Shown one piece after another: positions 1 through 5,905 of a stretch of 5,905 bases of DNA (the stretch's first letter is position 1; every line of letters starts with the position of its first letter). The notes under the pieces are model-generated. The model did not search any database and had not been told where the DNA came from. It worked only from the letters and a program-made list of their open reading frames with translations. Source of the DNA: QWPN01 sp044360305 (GTDB lineage Bacteria; Planctomycetota; Planctomycetia; Pirellulales; UBA1268); contig JBIKKQ010000199.1 in NCBI GenBank assembly GCA_044360305.1, forward strand, positions 1 to 5,905, written 5' to 3'. Both the position numbers and the translations under genes were made by a program.

Positions 1-3000
1 GGTGGAGGTGTTGCTGACCTTCACCGGGATCTGCACGACGTCCCCCTCACGGAGGAACCGGGGCATGACCGGCTCCACCATCAGGTCCTTTGCCGACACG
101 CAGGTATCGACGATCGTGCCGCTGCGCAGCGCGGCGTCGTGGGCGAGGCCCTTGAACTGCCAGGTCGTAAGCGTGTCGGGGAGCGTGAATTCGATCGTCA
201 CGACGCCGTCCTTGTCGCTCGACAGCGTCGGCAGGAAGAACGCCGTCTCGACGAGGTTTTTGCGCGGCGGGGGCGGCGCGGCGGCGGTGGCCGCCTGTGG
301 GCCACCCGGGCCCTGCTTGTCGGCTTCGTCGTCAAGAGCGTTTTTCCGCAACGCACGGCGCCCTTCGACCTGCGCTCCGGCTGCATCCGCTTCCATGGCG
401 GCCCCGGCCATCGGTACGCCGTCCATGGGCATGCCCGGTTTGCCAGGGGCAGCCTCGGTGGCCATGAGCATTCGTCCGCCTCCGAAGCCTCGGGGCTCCC
501 ACACACCACTCACCGGCGTGCCGAACGGGTCCCGCAGCACGCGGTAGGTCATCTCCGGCACGTCCACGTGCCGGTGGTCGAAATGGCCGAACACGTGGTT
601 GAATCCCGCGCCATGGTTCGTGAACGCGAGGTTCACCCAGCTCGACTCGCGGCGGAAGAAGCCCATCAGGTCACCCGGCCAGGCGTGCGCGGCGAGCGCG
701 TCGAGCGACTGGTCGTAGGCCAACGCCAGAAACTCGGCCACGGCGGGCGCGGCCGGCCCGGCCACCGGATCCGCCACACTCTTTATTTTCGCTCGCCAGA
801 TCTCCTTCGCCCCCGGCTCGAGCCTGCGGGTGAACCGCTCCCACTCGATGGCCAGTTTCTTGTTCGTCCACGGCACGTCGATCGTCCGGCTCTCGGAATG
901 CAGCCGCCCGTCGCGGACCATCCACGCCCGCACCGTGAACCCGCCGCGCTGGGTGTCGGTGACCTTCAGGCTCACCGGCCACTGCGTGCGGCCGGCATCG
1001 GTCCAGAATCGGGCCAACGTCTTGCCTGCCTGCGTGATCTCGACCAGCGCCCGGCCTGCGTCGTAGCCCGTGCCGACGAGCCCCGTGAACTCGCCGTTCG
1101 GTTCGACCGTCGCCGCCTTCGATTTCATCACGAACGCCCGCCGCACGCCGTACTTCGCTCCCTTGGGATCGACCACCTCGACGACCGTCTCGGCCCGGAC
1201 GGCCGGCACGTCTCCCCTGGCCGGGATCTCGAACACCGCCTTGTAGATGCCCGCGGGAAGCGTCGCCGTCGCCTCGGCCTTGCCCGTGGCCTTGTCGGTC
1301 GTGACGTTTTCCTTCGTCAGCTGTTCGCCCACGGCCCACGTGTTCACGTCGGCGGGATCGGGTTTGACGGGCTGGGGCGCGATCACCCCGCCGCGACGGC
1401 CCCGCATCGGCATCGGCCGCGGGCCCCCGTGGCCGCCCAACAGGTCGGGCCGGACGACGGCCGCCGGCTGCGCGAGCCGCGACACGGTGAGCGTGCCGGT
1501 CGCCTCCCGGGGCTTTCCGTCGAGCGTCGTCGTGGCGAGGGTGAGCTTCACCGCGGCCGGCTTCCCGTCCTCCACGGCCAGCCAGTCACCGGCCGAGACC
1601 GTCGCCTCGACGTCGGTGTAGCCGACGCTCACCGCCTGCGTGTCGCTGCGGGTCTCGCCGCTCGGATCGGTGACGTCGGCCGTGACGGTGTACGTGAACA
1701 CCGGCAGCGACTCCTTCGGCACGCTCCTGTCGGGCCGGGCCGGGAACGTGACGGTGAATTTTCCGGCGTCGTCGGTCAGCACCGTGCCGCGGGCGATCCG
1801 CTGGCCGCCTTGGTCGAACGGCAGCCAGGGAAAGAACCAGCGGCACCAGAACGGCCAGCGGACGTTGCGGACCACGTTCCACTTCACCTTCGCGCCGCCC
1901 ACCGCCACGCCGGTGTAGGTCGTCGCCGTGCCCGACAGGGACACCTCGCCGCCGAGCGGCACGGCCTTCTCAGGCGCCGCGAGATCGACCTTGAACTTCG
2001 GCCGCTTGTATTCCTCGACGCGGACGGCAACGCCGCCGCCAAAACCGTCGTTGCCCGGCGCCTGCGCCTGGATCGACCACTGGCCCGGCAGGGCCCCCGT
2101 CGCAATCGGGAAATTGCCCTGGAATGAGCCGTTGGCGGAGGTCTTGTGCGTGGCCTTGGCGACCTCGCGGCCGTTGGCGTCGCGGAACGTGACGGCGATC
2201 TCACGGTTCGCGACGGCATGGTAGTCGCTCTTGGAAAAATCGCTCGCGCAGGCAATCCCCTTGTAGTGAACGATCTGCCCGGGGCGGTGGATGCCCCGGT
2301 CGGTGACCAGCACGATCGACCTGGAGACGCCGTGCGACTCGTGCCGCCAGACGTGCGTCGCATCGGTCGCCGTCTCGTGCCGTTTGCCGCCGAGATCGGC
2401 CGCCGCGACGACGACCACTTCCTTCTGTTGCGGCACGGAGAGTTCATAGCGGCCGTCCTTGTCGGTGGTCGCGGTCGCAGCCTCCGCGAACGGCGGAGGG
2501 CCGCCCCGCTCCCCGCGGACAAAGGCCTTCACCGTCGCGCCCGCGACCGGCTCGCCGGAGGCGATGTCCACGACGTGGCCGGAGACGGCGACGGGGCCGC
2601 CCTGGCGGCCGTCGGCCGCGACCTGCCGACCCTGCTCGGCCACGATCGCGAGGCGGGTCACCCAGACCATCGACACGAAGACGACATTGTCCTTCTCGCC
2701 AAAGGTGTCCTTCTGGCTGGCGACCACCCAATACGCCCCCGGCTCGAGGCCGGCGGCGTTGAAGGCGGCCGCGACGGGAATGTCCTCGTGCCGCTGCCGG
2801 AAGTCGGGCGTCGCCGGCAGGTCGGCCGCGTGTGACTTCACGGCCGGCAGGGCGAGGATCGCCTTGCGGTCGGCATCGTCGATCCAGTGGAACTGCGGCT
2901 TCCCAGCTTTGAGCCGGGCGTTGAAGTCGGCCTTCGCCAGCCGGAGGTGCACCCGCGCCAGGTTCCGATAGGAAACGCGAACGACCGGCCACGGGTCGGC

Positions 3001-4227
3001 CCACGAGGTTTCCGTCTGGAACGACAGCTCCGGCGCCTCGATCTCGGCGACGAGGTTTTTGCACAGCGCCCCGCCCGGACTCTTGGGGTGGGCCTCGGCA
3101 CCGGCCAGCGCGATCTTCCGCGCCTCGACGAGATCGCCCGGCTCGCCGTTTTCGCCCTGGCGAACGAGCGTCGCCAGATGAAACCGGCCGAGCGAAGCCG
3201 TCTCGTGGTCGCCGGCCCGCTCGACGAAGCCCTTGAGGGCCGCTTTCTTGCGGTCGGCGAGGTCGCCCGGTTCGCCGACGGACACGGCCGCGCCGCTGGC
3301 CCACAGGATCCGGTCGAGGTCGGCCGCCAGAAACGCCGTGCGATCCTGGTCGGCGCGGTGGAAGTCAAGCAGGTCGCGGTAGAGCCGGAGCGTGTCGACG
3401 AGTGGCGAGTCGGCGTCGCTGAACCCCTTTTCAGTCTCCGGCTTCCACGCCGAAAACTCCTCGGGCGTCCCGAGGGCGGGGCTCGTGGCGTCGAGTTCGA
3501 AGGCGTCCTCGGGGGCGACGAGGCCGCGTTCGCCGGAACTGGAAAACTCGATCGCGTCGCGGACGATCACGTCCCACACGGTGGGCCGGTAGGCATCGGC
3601 CATCTTCCCCGGCTCGATGATCGCCGACCACTCGGCGACGGGGAGTTTTTGGACCGCTGCCCGCTCGGGGCTGCCGGGCGCGCCGACCGCCGTCGCGAAC
3701 CGGGCACGGATCTCCTTGACGATCGTGGGCAGATCCCACTCGGCGATACTCTTGAGGTCGTCGGCCTTCGCACCCCCCTGCGTCCGCTGCTGATACCGCC
3801 AGCGGTTCGCTTGAAAATAGCCCCACGTCCAGTTGGCCCGGATCGCCTCCAGGACGCCGCGGGTCTCCGCCGGCGCCTTGTCGATCGCGGCGGCGAGGCG
3901 GATCACCCGCTCGGGGTCGTCGCCGGGCCGGTCGCCCGTCTCGGTGAGGATCCGCGAGGCGATCGCCCGGGCCACCTCGGCCCAGGCCTTGGCCTGCGTC
4001 GCCTCGGTCTCGATGCCAGCGAGTGCCGCGGCGGCCGACTTCGGCTTCCCCTCGTCGAGCGCCTTTTGAACGGCCTTCCAGGCGGTCGCCCGGTCACCCA
4101 ATGGAACCTCGCCGGCGGCCGGGGTATGCATGGCAATGAAGCCTCCTGCGAGCAGGCCGGCCGCGGCGATCGCCGCCACGAGCAAGGCCGAGGGGATGGT
4201 ACGCCTGTGGGAAAGGGTGCGGAACAT
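1..4227 (-). CDS. Alpha-2-macroglobulin family protein, N-terminal 1409 residues (C-terminus beyond window)
   Basis: Bacterial alpha-2-macroglobulins are secreted or membrane-tethered protease traps. The minus frame is open from an ATG at 4227 to the left edge. Residues 1-39 form a basic N-terminus and a hydrophobic stretch (about 13-33), so a signal peptide or anchor with no lipobox cysteine. Residues 40-400 are a long, mostly helical extension. An MG1-like strand (YRNLARVHLRLAK) lies near 420, a carboxypeptidase-regulatory-like beta fold at about 542-620 (SGHVVDIASGEPVAGATV), and the MG2 signature TDRGIHRPGQIVHYKGI starts at 642. A tryptophan-rich insert (RWPFWCRWFFPW) follows. The PF00207-type domain begins at about 1322 (RKNLVETAFFLP, then LPDTLTTWQFKGLAHD). 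GAGGAA, 10 nt upstream, supports the start. The family usually runs several hundred residues further, through a thioester (CxEQ) domain that some bacterial members lack; that cannot be judged here. Family assignment is firm; the target proteases are unknown. Confidence 0.95.
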   Translation of the reverse strand, partial: MFRTLSHRRTIPSALLVAAIAAAGLLAGGFIAMHTPAAGEVPLGDRATAWKAVQKALDEGKPKSAAAALAGIETEATQAKAWAEVARAIASRILTETGDRPGDDPERVIRLAAAIDKAPAETRGVLEAIRANWTWGYFQANRWRYQQRTQGGAKADDLKSIAEWDLPTIVKEIRARFATAVGAPGSPERAAVQKLPVAEWSAIIEPGKMADAYRPTVWDVIVRDAIEFSSSGERGLVAPEDAFELDATSPALGTPEEFSAWKPETEKGFSDADSPLVDTLRLYRDLLDFHRADQDRTAFLAADLDRILWASGAAVSVGEPGDLADRKKAALKGFVERAGDHETASLGRFHLATLVRQGENGEPGDLVEARKIALAGAEAHPKSPGGALCKNLVAEIEAPELSFQTETSWADPWPVVRVSYRNLARVHLRLAKADFNARLKAGKPQFHWIDDADRKAILALPAVKSHAADLPATPDFRQRHEDIPVAAAFNAAGLEPGAYWVVASQKDTFGEKDNVVFVSMVWVTRLAIVAEQGRQVAADGRQGGPVAVSGHVVDIASGEPVAGATVKAFVRGERGGPPPFAEAATATTDKDGRYELSVPQQKEVVVVAAADLGGKRHETATDATHVWRHESHGVSRSIVLVTDRGIHRPGQIVHYKGIACASDFSKSDYHAVANREIAVTFRDANGREVAKATHKTSANGSFQGNFPIATGALPGQWSIQAQAPGNDGFGGGVAVRVEEYKRPKFKVDLAAPEKAVPLGGEVSLSGTATTYTGVAVGGAKVKWNVVRNVRWPFWCRWFFPWLPFDQGGQRIARGTVLTDDAGKFTVTFPARPDRSVPKESLPVFTYTVTADVTDPSGETRSDTQAVSVGYTDVEATVSAGDWLAVEDGKPAAVKLTLATTTLDGKPREATGTLTVSRLAQPAAVVRPDLLGGHGGPRPMPMRGRRGGVIAPQPVKPDPADVNTWAVGEQLTKENVTTDKATGKAEATATLPAGIYKAVFEIPARGDVPAVRAETVVEVVDPKGAKYGVRRAFVMKSKAATVEPNGEFTGLVGTGYDAGRALVEITQAGKTLARFWTDAGRTQWPVSLKVTDTQRGGFTVRAWMVRDGRLHSESRTIDVPWTNKKLAIEWERFTRRLEPGAKEIWRAKIKSVADPVAGPAAPAVAEFLALAYDQSLDALAAHAWPGDLMGFFRRESSWVNLAFTNHGAGFNHVFGHFDHRHVDVPEMTYRVLRDPFGTPVSGVWEPRGFGGGRMLMATEAAPGKPGMPMDGVPMAGAAMEADAAGAQVEGRRALRKNALDDEADKQGPGGPQAATAAAPPPPRKNLVETAFFLPTLSSDKDGVVTIEFTLPDTLTTWQFKGLAHDAALRSGTIVDTCVSAKDLMVEPVMPRFLREGDVVQIPVKVSNTST
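262..489 (-). other. Bait-region-like low-complexity segment inside the alpha-2-macroglobulin
   Basis: Residues about 1247-1322 are rich in Gly, Pro, Ala and Met (for example GKPGMPMDGVPMAGAAM), include a basic cluster (RRALRK) and an acidic patch (DDEAD), and end in a proline run (APPPPRK). The segment sits immediately before the RKNLVETAFFLP start of the PF00207-type domain. In animal alpha-2-macroglobulin the protease-cleavable bait region has exactly that position. The sequence shows composition and position; the function as bait is inferred. Confidence 0.55.
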
Positions 4228-4237
4228 GGCGGAAGGT

Positions 4238-4243
4238 TTCCTC
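4238..4243 (-). promoter_or_regulatory. Ribosome binding site for the alpha-2-macroglobulin gene
   Basis: The minus strand reads GAGGAA, 10 nt before the ATG at 4227. This selects that ATG, which is directly followed by a signal-peptide-like N-terminus, over frames further upstream. Confidence 0.6.
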
Positions 4244-4333
4244 GTGGACTGCGGGGAAAGGGGAATCCGGCATTCTGGGGCGGGGGATCACGGGGGGCCG
4301 CGCACGGCCGCCGGCTCTTCGACGCGCGCCGAT

Positions 4334-4360
4334 GGAAAATGGTTCCCAACCGGTTTTTCC
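4334..4360. repeat. Short interrupted palindrome upstream of the alpha-2-macroglobulin gene
   Basis: GGAAAA-t-GGTT-ccc-AACC-ggt-TTTTCC: two nested pairs of arms (6 bp and 4 bp) around a 3-nt centre, 107-133 bp before the ATG at 4227. It could be an operator-like site or a weak hairpin in the leader. No clear -35/-10 pair could be assigned nearby. Confidence 0.3.
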
Positions 4361-4546
4361 ACGCTCACAACGGCCTGTCACAGCGACTGGTCGTCGTCCA
4401 ACTGGCGGGTGATCTCCGCGGCCACTCCACTTCGTCGGGGAACCACCGAGCCCTCAAGGGTAGCCGGGGCGCCGGCAATCTCGCAACCATCTGCCTTGCA
4501 AGGACAGGTCGATCACCGACGCGCCTGGGCCGATACCGGCGGCGGT

Positions 4547-4597
4547 GCGTGGTGTGTCTCCCGTCGGGGCTACTCCCCTCCCTCCGACACACCACGC
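4547..4597. repeat. Perfect 12-bp inverted repeat with inner GGGG/CCCC stem
   Basis: GCGTGGTGTGTC (4547-4558) is the exact reverse complement of GACACACCACGC (4586-4597). The 27-nt spacer contains a second stem, GGGG (4566-4569) with CCCC (4575-4578), around the loop CTACT. No T-run follows on either strand, so it is not a textbook intrinsic terminator. It lies between the cassette-like region and the alpha-2-macroglobulin gene. It may limit read-through, be a structured leader, or be a copy of a dispersed palindromic intergenic repeat. Confidence 0.6.
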
Positions 4598-4645
4598 GGA
4601 CTGTTCCCCAACTCTCTCATGAGCACTGGTACACAAAATGGGGAG

Positions 4646-4734
4646 GGGTCATGTCGCCGATCAGCGGCTTGCGACCGCAGGACTCGCCACTCCGCTGGAT
4701 TGTGTCCGCCGTCTGATCCAGCGACTGGTTAGCC
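4646..4734 (-). repeat. Second attC-like site, outer half-site decayed
   Basis: Read on the minus strand: half-site GGCTAAC (4734-4728), a 5-nt spacer, an imperfect stem, a 6-nt spacer (GGCGAC) and a poor half-site ATGACCC (4652-4646) where GTTRRRY is expected. GATCAG(a)CGGC can pair with GCCGCTGATC, leaving one extrahelical A. The element is 89 bp, the same as the site at 5091-5179. Its 72-bp core (4659-4730) matches 5104-5175 at 51 of 72 positions without a gap. The stop codon of the preceding membrane-protein gene lies inside GGCTAAC, as is common for cassette genes. The poor outer half-site suggests the end of an array or an inactivated site. Confidence 0.5.
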
Positions 4735-5070
4735 CTTGACGATCCATCGGGGCAACGGGATTGCGCTACTTCTTGCCCCGATTAAAAGGAGCCCCGCTGC
4801 AAGCACGAGGATGGGAACCTCGACCTCGATTTTCACGATGCCCATCTGTCGCAACACAGACAGAACGCTCGCCAGGACGAAAAACCCGGCAACAACAAAC
4901 GATACTTTGTCGAAACCGGAAAGAACGACCGCGAGGACGCCGACCACGGCGAGCCCCGACGACCAAGCCCAGTCAACACTCGGAATGAAACCAAGACTGC
5001 TAAGCAGCCATCCGCCACCAATGGCGACTAGCAGAACCCCAAGGATCAGTGACGTCCGGTCTTGTTGCAT
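4729..5070 (-). CDS. Small four-helix membrane protein, LiaI/LiaF-type transmembrane region-like (cassette-borne)
   Basis: This 113-residue protein is almost entirely hydrophobic, with four predicted membrane helices at about 8-28, 36-52, 56-74 and 84-99. Short polar loops separate them (for example RQMGIVKIEVE before the last helix), and the tail is basic (PRWIVKG). The glycine-rich first hairpin, LILGVLLVAIGGGWLLSSLGF, resembles the LiaI/LiaF-like transmembrane region (DUF5668-type) found in small envelope-stress proteins; this is pattern recognition only and the function is unknown. AGAGAA, 7 nt before the ATG, is a weak ribosome binding site. The start lies 20 nt after one attC half-site (GTTAGCC) and the TAA overlaps the next (GGCTAAC), so the gene fills a cassette of about 0.45 kb. 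Base composition is less GC-rich than in the neighbouring large gene (31 of 60 bases are G/C at 4861-4920), which fits acquisition. Confidence 0.85.
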   Translation of the reverse strand: MQQDRTSLILGVLLVAIGGGWLLSSLGFIPSVDWAWSSGLAVVGVLAVVLSGFDKVSFVVAGFFVLASVLSVLRQMGIVKIEVEVPILVLAAGLLLIGARSSAIPLPRWIVKG

Positions 5071-5077
5071 GGGCGGA

Positions 5078-5083
5078 TTCTCT
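5078..5083 (-). promoter_or_regulatory. Weak ribosome binding site for the small membrane protein
   Basis: The minus strand reads AGAGAA, 7 nt before the ATG at 5070, inside the 20-nt leader between the attC half-site and the start codon. No promoter fits in that leader, so transcription probably enters from upstream. Confidence 0.4.
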
Positions 5084-5090
5084 ATGGGTG

Positions 5091-5179
5091 GGCTAACGCT
5101 AAAGATCAGCGGCTCGCGACCAAGGGATTATCCACACCGCCGGATTTTATCGCGAGTCCGCTGCATCGTTTGGTTCGCA
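5091..5179 (-). repeat. Integron attC-like recombination site (89 bp)
   Basis: Read on the minus strand the order is: half-site TGCGAAC (5179-5173), 5-nt spacer, stem arm (5167-5150), 30-nt variable loop (5149-5120), stem arm (5119-5104), 6-nt spacer, half-site GTTAGCC (5097-5091). The arms pair over 16 bp: on the plus strand GATCAGCGGCTCGCGA (5104-5119) pairs with 5150-5167, where T5157 and C5164 are left extrahelical. Two extrahelical bases in one arm, 5/6-nt unpaired spacers, a variable loop and a terminal GTTRRRY-like box (6 of 7) are the known hallmarks of attC. The TGCGAAC box keeps AAC but otherwise matches RYYYAAC poorly; it pairs with GTTAGCC at 5 of 7 positions. The site starts 10 nt after the DinB-like stop codon. 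Confidence 0.75.
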
Positions 5180-5189
5180 TTGCGCTTTG

Positions 5190-5834
5190 CTAGGACCTCC
5201 GCGCACTGGTCGGAATCCTTTCGGCAAGACCCGACAGGGGGGCCTCCAGTCGCCGAGCCACATTCTCGCGATGATGATCAAAGTGAAAAAGCGTGAACAT
5301 CAGCATCTCCCGCACCGTCACCAGCCCCAAGACGGGATGAGGCAGGCGATAGCGATCCAGATCCTCCTCGCGCCAGGGCTCGCTGGCGTTTTCCAAGCTG
5401 ACAACCGTGCCCTCACACTGAAGGATGAGTGAACGTTGGCCAGCAGCCGCTTTGACCGGAACCGCTCCGCGAGGAGGTGCATAGCGGCCAGCCGTTGCCC
5501 CAGCCGCAAGACCATCGCTATAGGCAGACCGTAAAGCCTCCCAGCTTCGGGATGGCGTGCGCGTCACACCGAAGCATGCGCGAAGAATGAGTCGCGGAAT
5601 GCGCAACGCACGCGTCACCGGCGCCGTTGAGATCATGAGATGATGAACATTGTCTGCCGGCGACCACTTGCAATCGGGCCGAGACCAAAATCGTTCCGCT
5701 TCCATGCGTCGCCAGAACTCGAGGCCGTCCCCGCGGAGGTTGGCGAGCATTGCGAGAATGCTTTTCTTGGTCGGCGCAGCCTGCGGAGCCTCGGCCGTCG
5801 GGGTGTCGCCGCATGGTCGTCCGTGGGGCGTCAT
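5190..5834 (-). CDS. DinB-superfamily protein (putative metal-dependent enzyme), probably cassette-borne
   Basis: This 214-residue protein has features of the DinB/YfiT-like four-helix-bundle superfamily. WSPADNVHHL (residues 57-66) matches the motif that carries the first metal ligand. The C-terminal helix TVREMLMFTLFHFDHHREN holds H184-x3-H188, matching the HxxxH that completes the usual three-histidine metal site. Family members include thiol transferases and damage-inducible proteins of unknown activity, so substrate and pathway cannot be assigned. The ATG at 5834 is chosen because GAGGAG lies 10 nt upstream. A TTG at 5897 would add 21 residues but has no comparable support, and the first 25 or so residues from 5834 are already low-complexity. 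The stop is followed after 10 nt by the attC-like site at 5179, the usual layout of a cassette gene. No attC half-site was recognised upstream before the window ends. Confidence 0.85.
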   Translation of the reverse strand: MTPHGRPCGDTPTAEAPQAAPTKKSILAMLANLRGDGLEFWRRMEAERFWSRPDCKWSPADNVHHLMISTAPVTRALRIPRLILRACFGVTRTPSRSWEALRSAYSDGLAAGATAGRYAPPRGAVPVKAAAGQRSLILQCEGTVVSLENASEPWREEDLDRYRLPHPVLGLVTVREMLMFTLFHFDHHRENVARRLEAPLSGLAERIPTSARRS

Positions 5835-5844
5835 TGTCGCGCTA

Positions 5845-5850
5845 CTCCTC
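5845..5850 (-). promoter_or_regulatory. Strong ribosome binding site for the DinB-like gene
   Basis: The minus strand reads GAGGAG, 10 nt before the ATG at 5834. It favours this start over an upstream TTG at 5897. Confidence 0.65.
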
Positions 5851-5905
5851 GACGACCACAGAGGGCACGTTGGCTGGCGATGCGCTGGCTGTACCAATGC
5901 TGCCG

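Larger units (their letters stand above)
4228..4645. other. Non-coding stretch between the alpha-2-macroglobulin gene and the attC-like site
   Basis: About 420 bases with no credible gene on either strand. The short frames here have biased Arg/Pro/Gly composition and no domain-like pattern. It holds the ribosome binding site and presumably the promoter of the minus-strand alpha-2-macroglobulin gene, a small palindrome (4334-4360) and a 12-bp perfect inverted repeat (4547-4597). No convincing sigma-70 promoter could be picked out by eye. Confidence 0.5.

Noticed and set aside
671..1339. Minus-strand frames within the alpha-2-macroglobulin gene (also 1884-2522, 2444-3304 and 2838-3368)
   Set aside because: They are out-of-frame shadows. 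The true frame is open without interruption from 4227 to 1, so there is no frameshift to explain.
139..2127. 662-codon open frame on the plus strand, rich in Arg, His and Gly
   Set aside because: It lies antisense to the alpha-2-macroglobulin frame. Its open length follows from high-GC codon bias on the opposite strand, and it has no recognisable domain.
4547..4597. Intrinsic terminator call for the 12-bp inverted repeat
   Set aside because: No T-run follows either arm on either strand, so it was recorded as a repeat of uncertain role.
4365..4636. Small minus-strand frames (60 and 76 codons) spanning the 12-bp inverted repeat
   Set aside because: They overlap in different frames, are Arg/Gly/Pro-rich, and their apparent peptides come from the palindrome. 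Judged non-coding.
2887..4716. 609-codon open frame on the plus strand
   Set aside because: It is antisense to the same gene, continues through the intergenic palindrome and into the attC-like site, and has shadow composition without any motif.
4130..4732. 200-codon plus-strand frame across the intergenic region
   Set aside because: It overlaps the alpha-2-macroglobulin start, both palindromes and the attC-like site. It has no ribosome binding site and no domain-like pattern.
4646..5179. CRISPR-like repeats
   Set aside because: There are only two diverged copies (about 71 percent identical) with a 356-base gap holding a complete gene. The structure fits attC sites, not a CRISPR array.
4736..5296. 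186-codon plus-strand frame opposite the membrane protein and attC-like site
   Set aside because: The minus-strand frame encodes a clean four-helix membrane protein with fitting signals. The plus frame runs through the attC-like site and has no motif.

Overview
The window looks like a piece of a GC-rich bacterial chromosome, most likely from a planctomycete (Pirellulaceae-like). That is inferred from the style of the giant alpha-2-macroglobulin, with its long N-terminal extension, tryptophan-rich insert and heavily G/C third codon positions, not from any marker gene. All three credible genes are on the minus strand. The long plus-strand open frames across 1-4700 are antisense shadows of one gene.

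Region by region, in the direction of transcription (right to left): (1) 5834-5190 encodes a DinB-superfamily protein with a WSPADNVHHL motif and a C-terminal HxxxH motif. (2) 5179-5091 is an 89-bp imperfect palindrome with the full architecture of an integron attC recombination site. (3) 5070-4729 encodes a four-helix membrane protein resembling the LiaI/LiaF-type transmembrane region. Its stop codon lies inside the first half-site of the next repeat. (4) 4734-4646 is a second 89-bp element, 51/72 identical without gaps to the core of the first, but with a decayed outer end. (5) 4645-4228 is non-coding and contains a 12-bp perfect inverted repeat and a smaller palindrome. (6) 4227-1 is one uninterrupted reading frame of 1409 codons that runs off the left edge: the N-terminal part of a secreted or membrane-anchored alpha-2-macroglobulin-like protein.

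The main point is that the right-hand 1.3 kb looks like the end of an integron gene-cassette array (or an integrase-less attC cluster). It has short genes in one orientation, each closely followed by an attC-like site, and the membrane-protein cassette is bounded by exact 7-bp inverted repeats (GGCTAAC/GTTAGCC). It abuts a large, probably resident alpha-2-macroglobulin gene. No integrase is present in the window; if there is one, it should lie beyond the right edge.

The alpha-2-macroglobulin would act outside the cytoplasmic membrane as a broad protease trap. Its thioester region, if it has one, lies beyond the left edge. The two cassette genes have no visible functional link to it.
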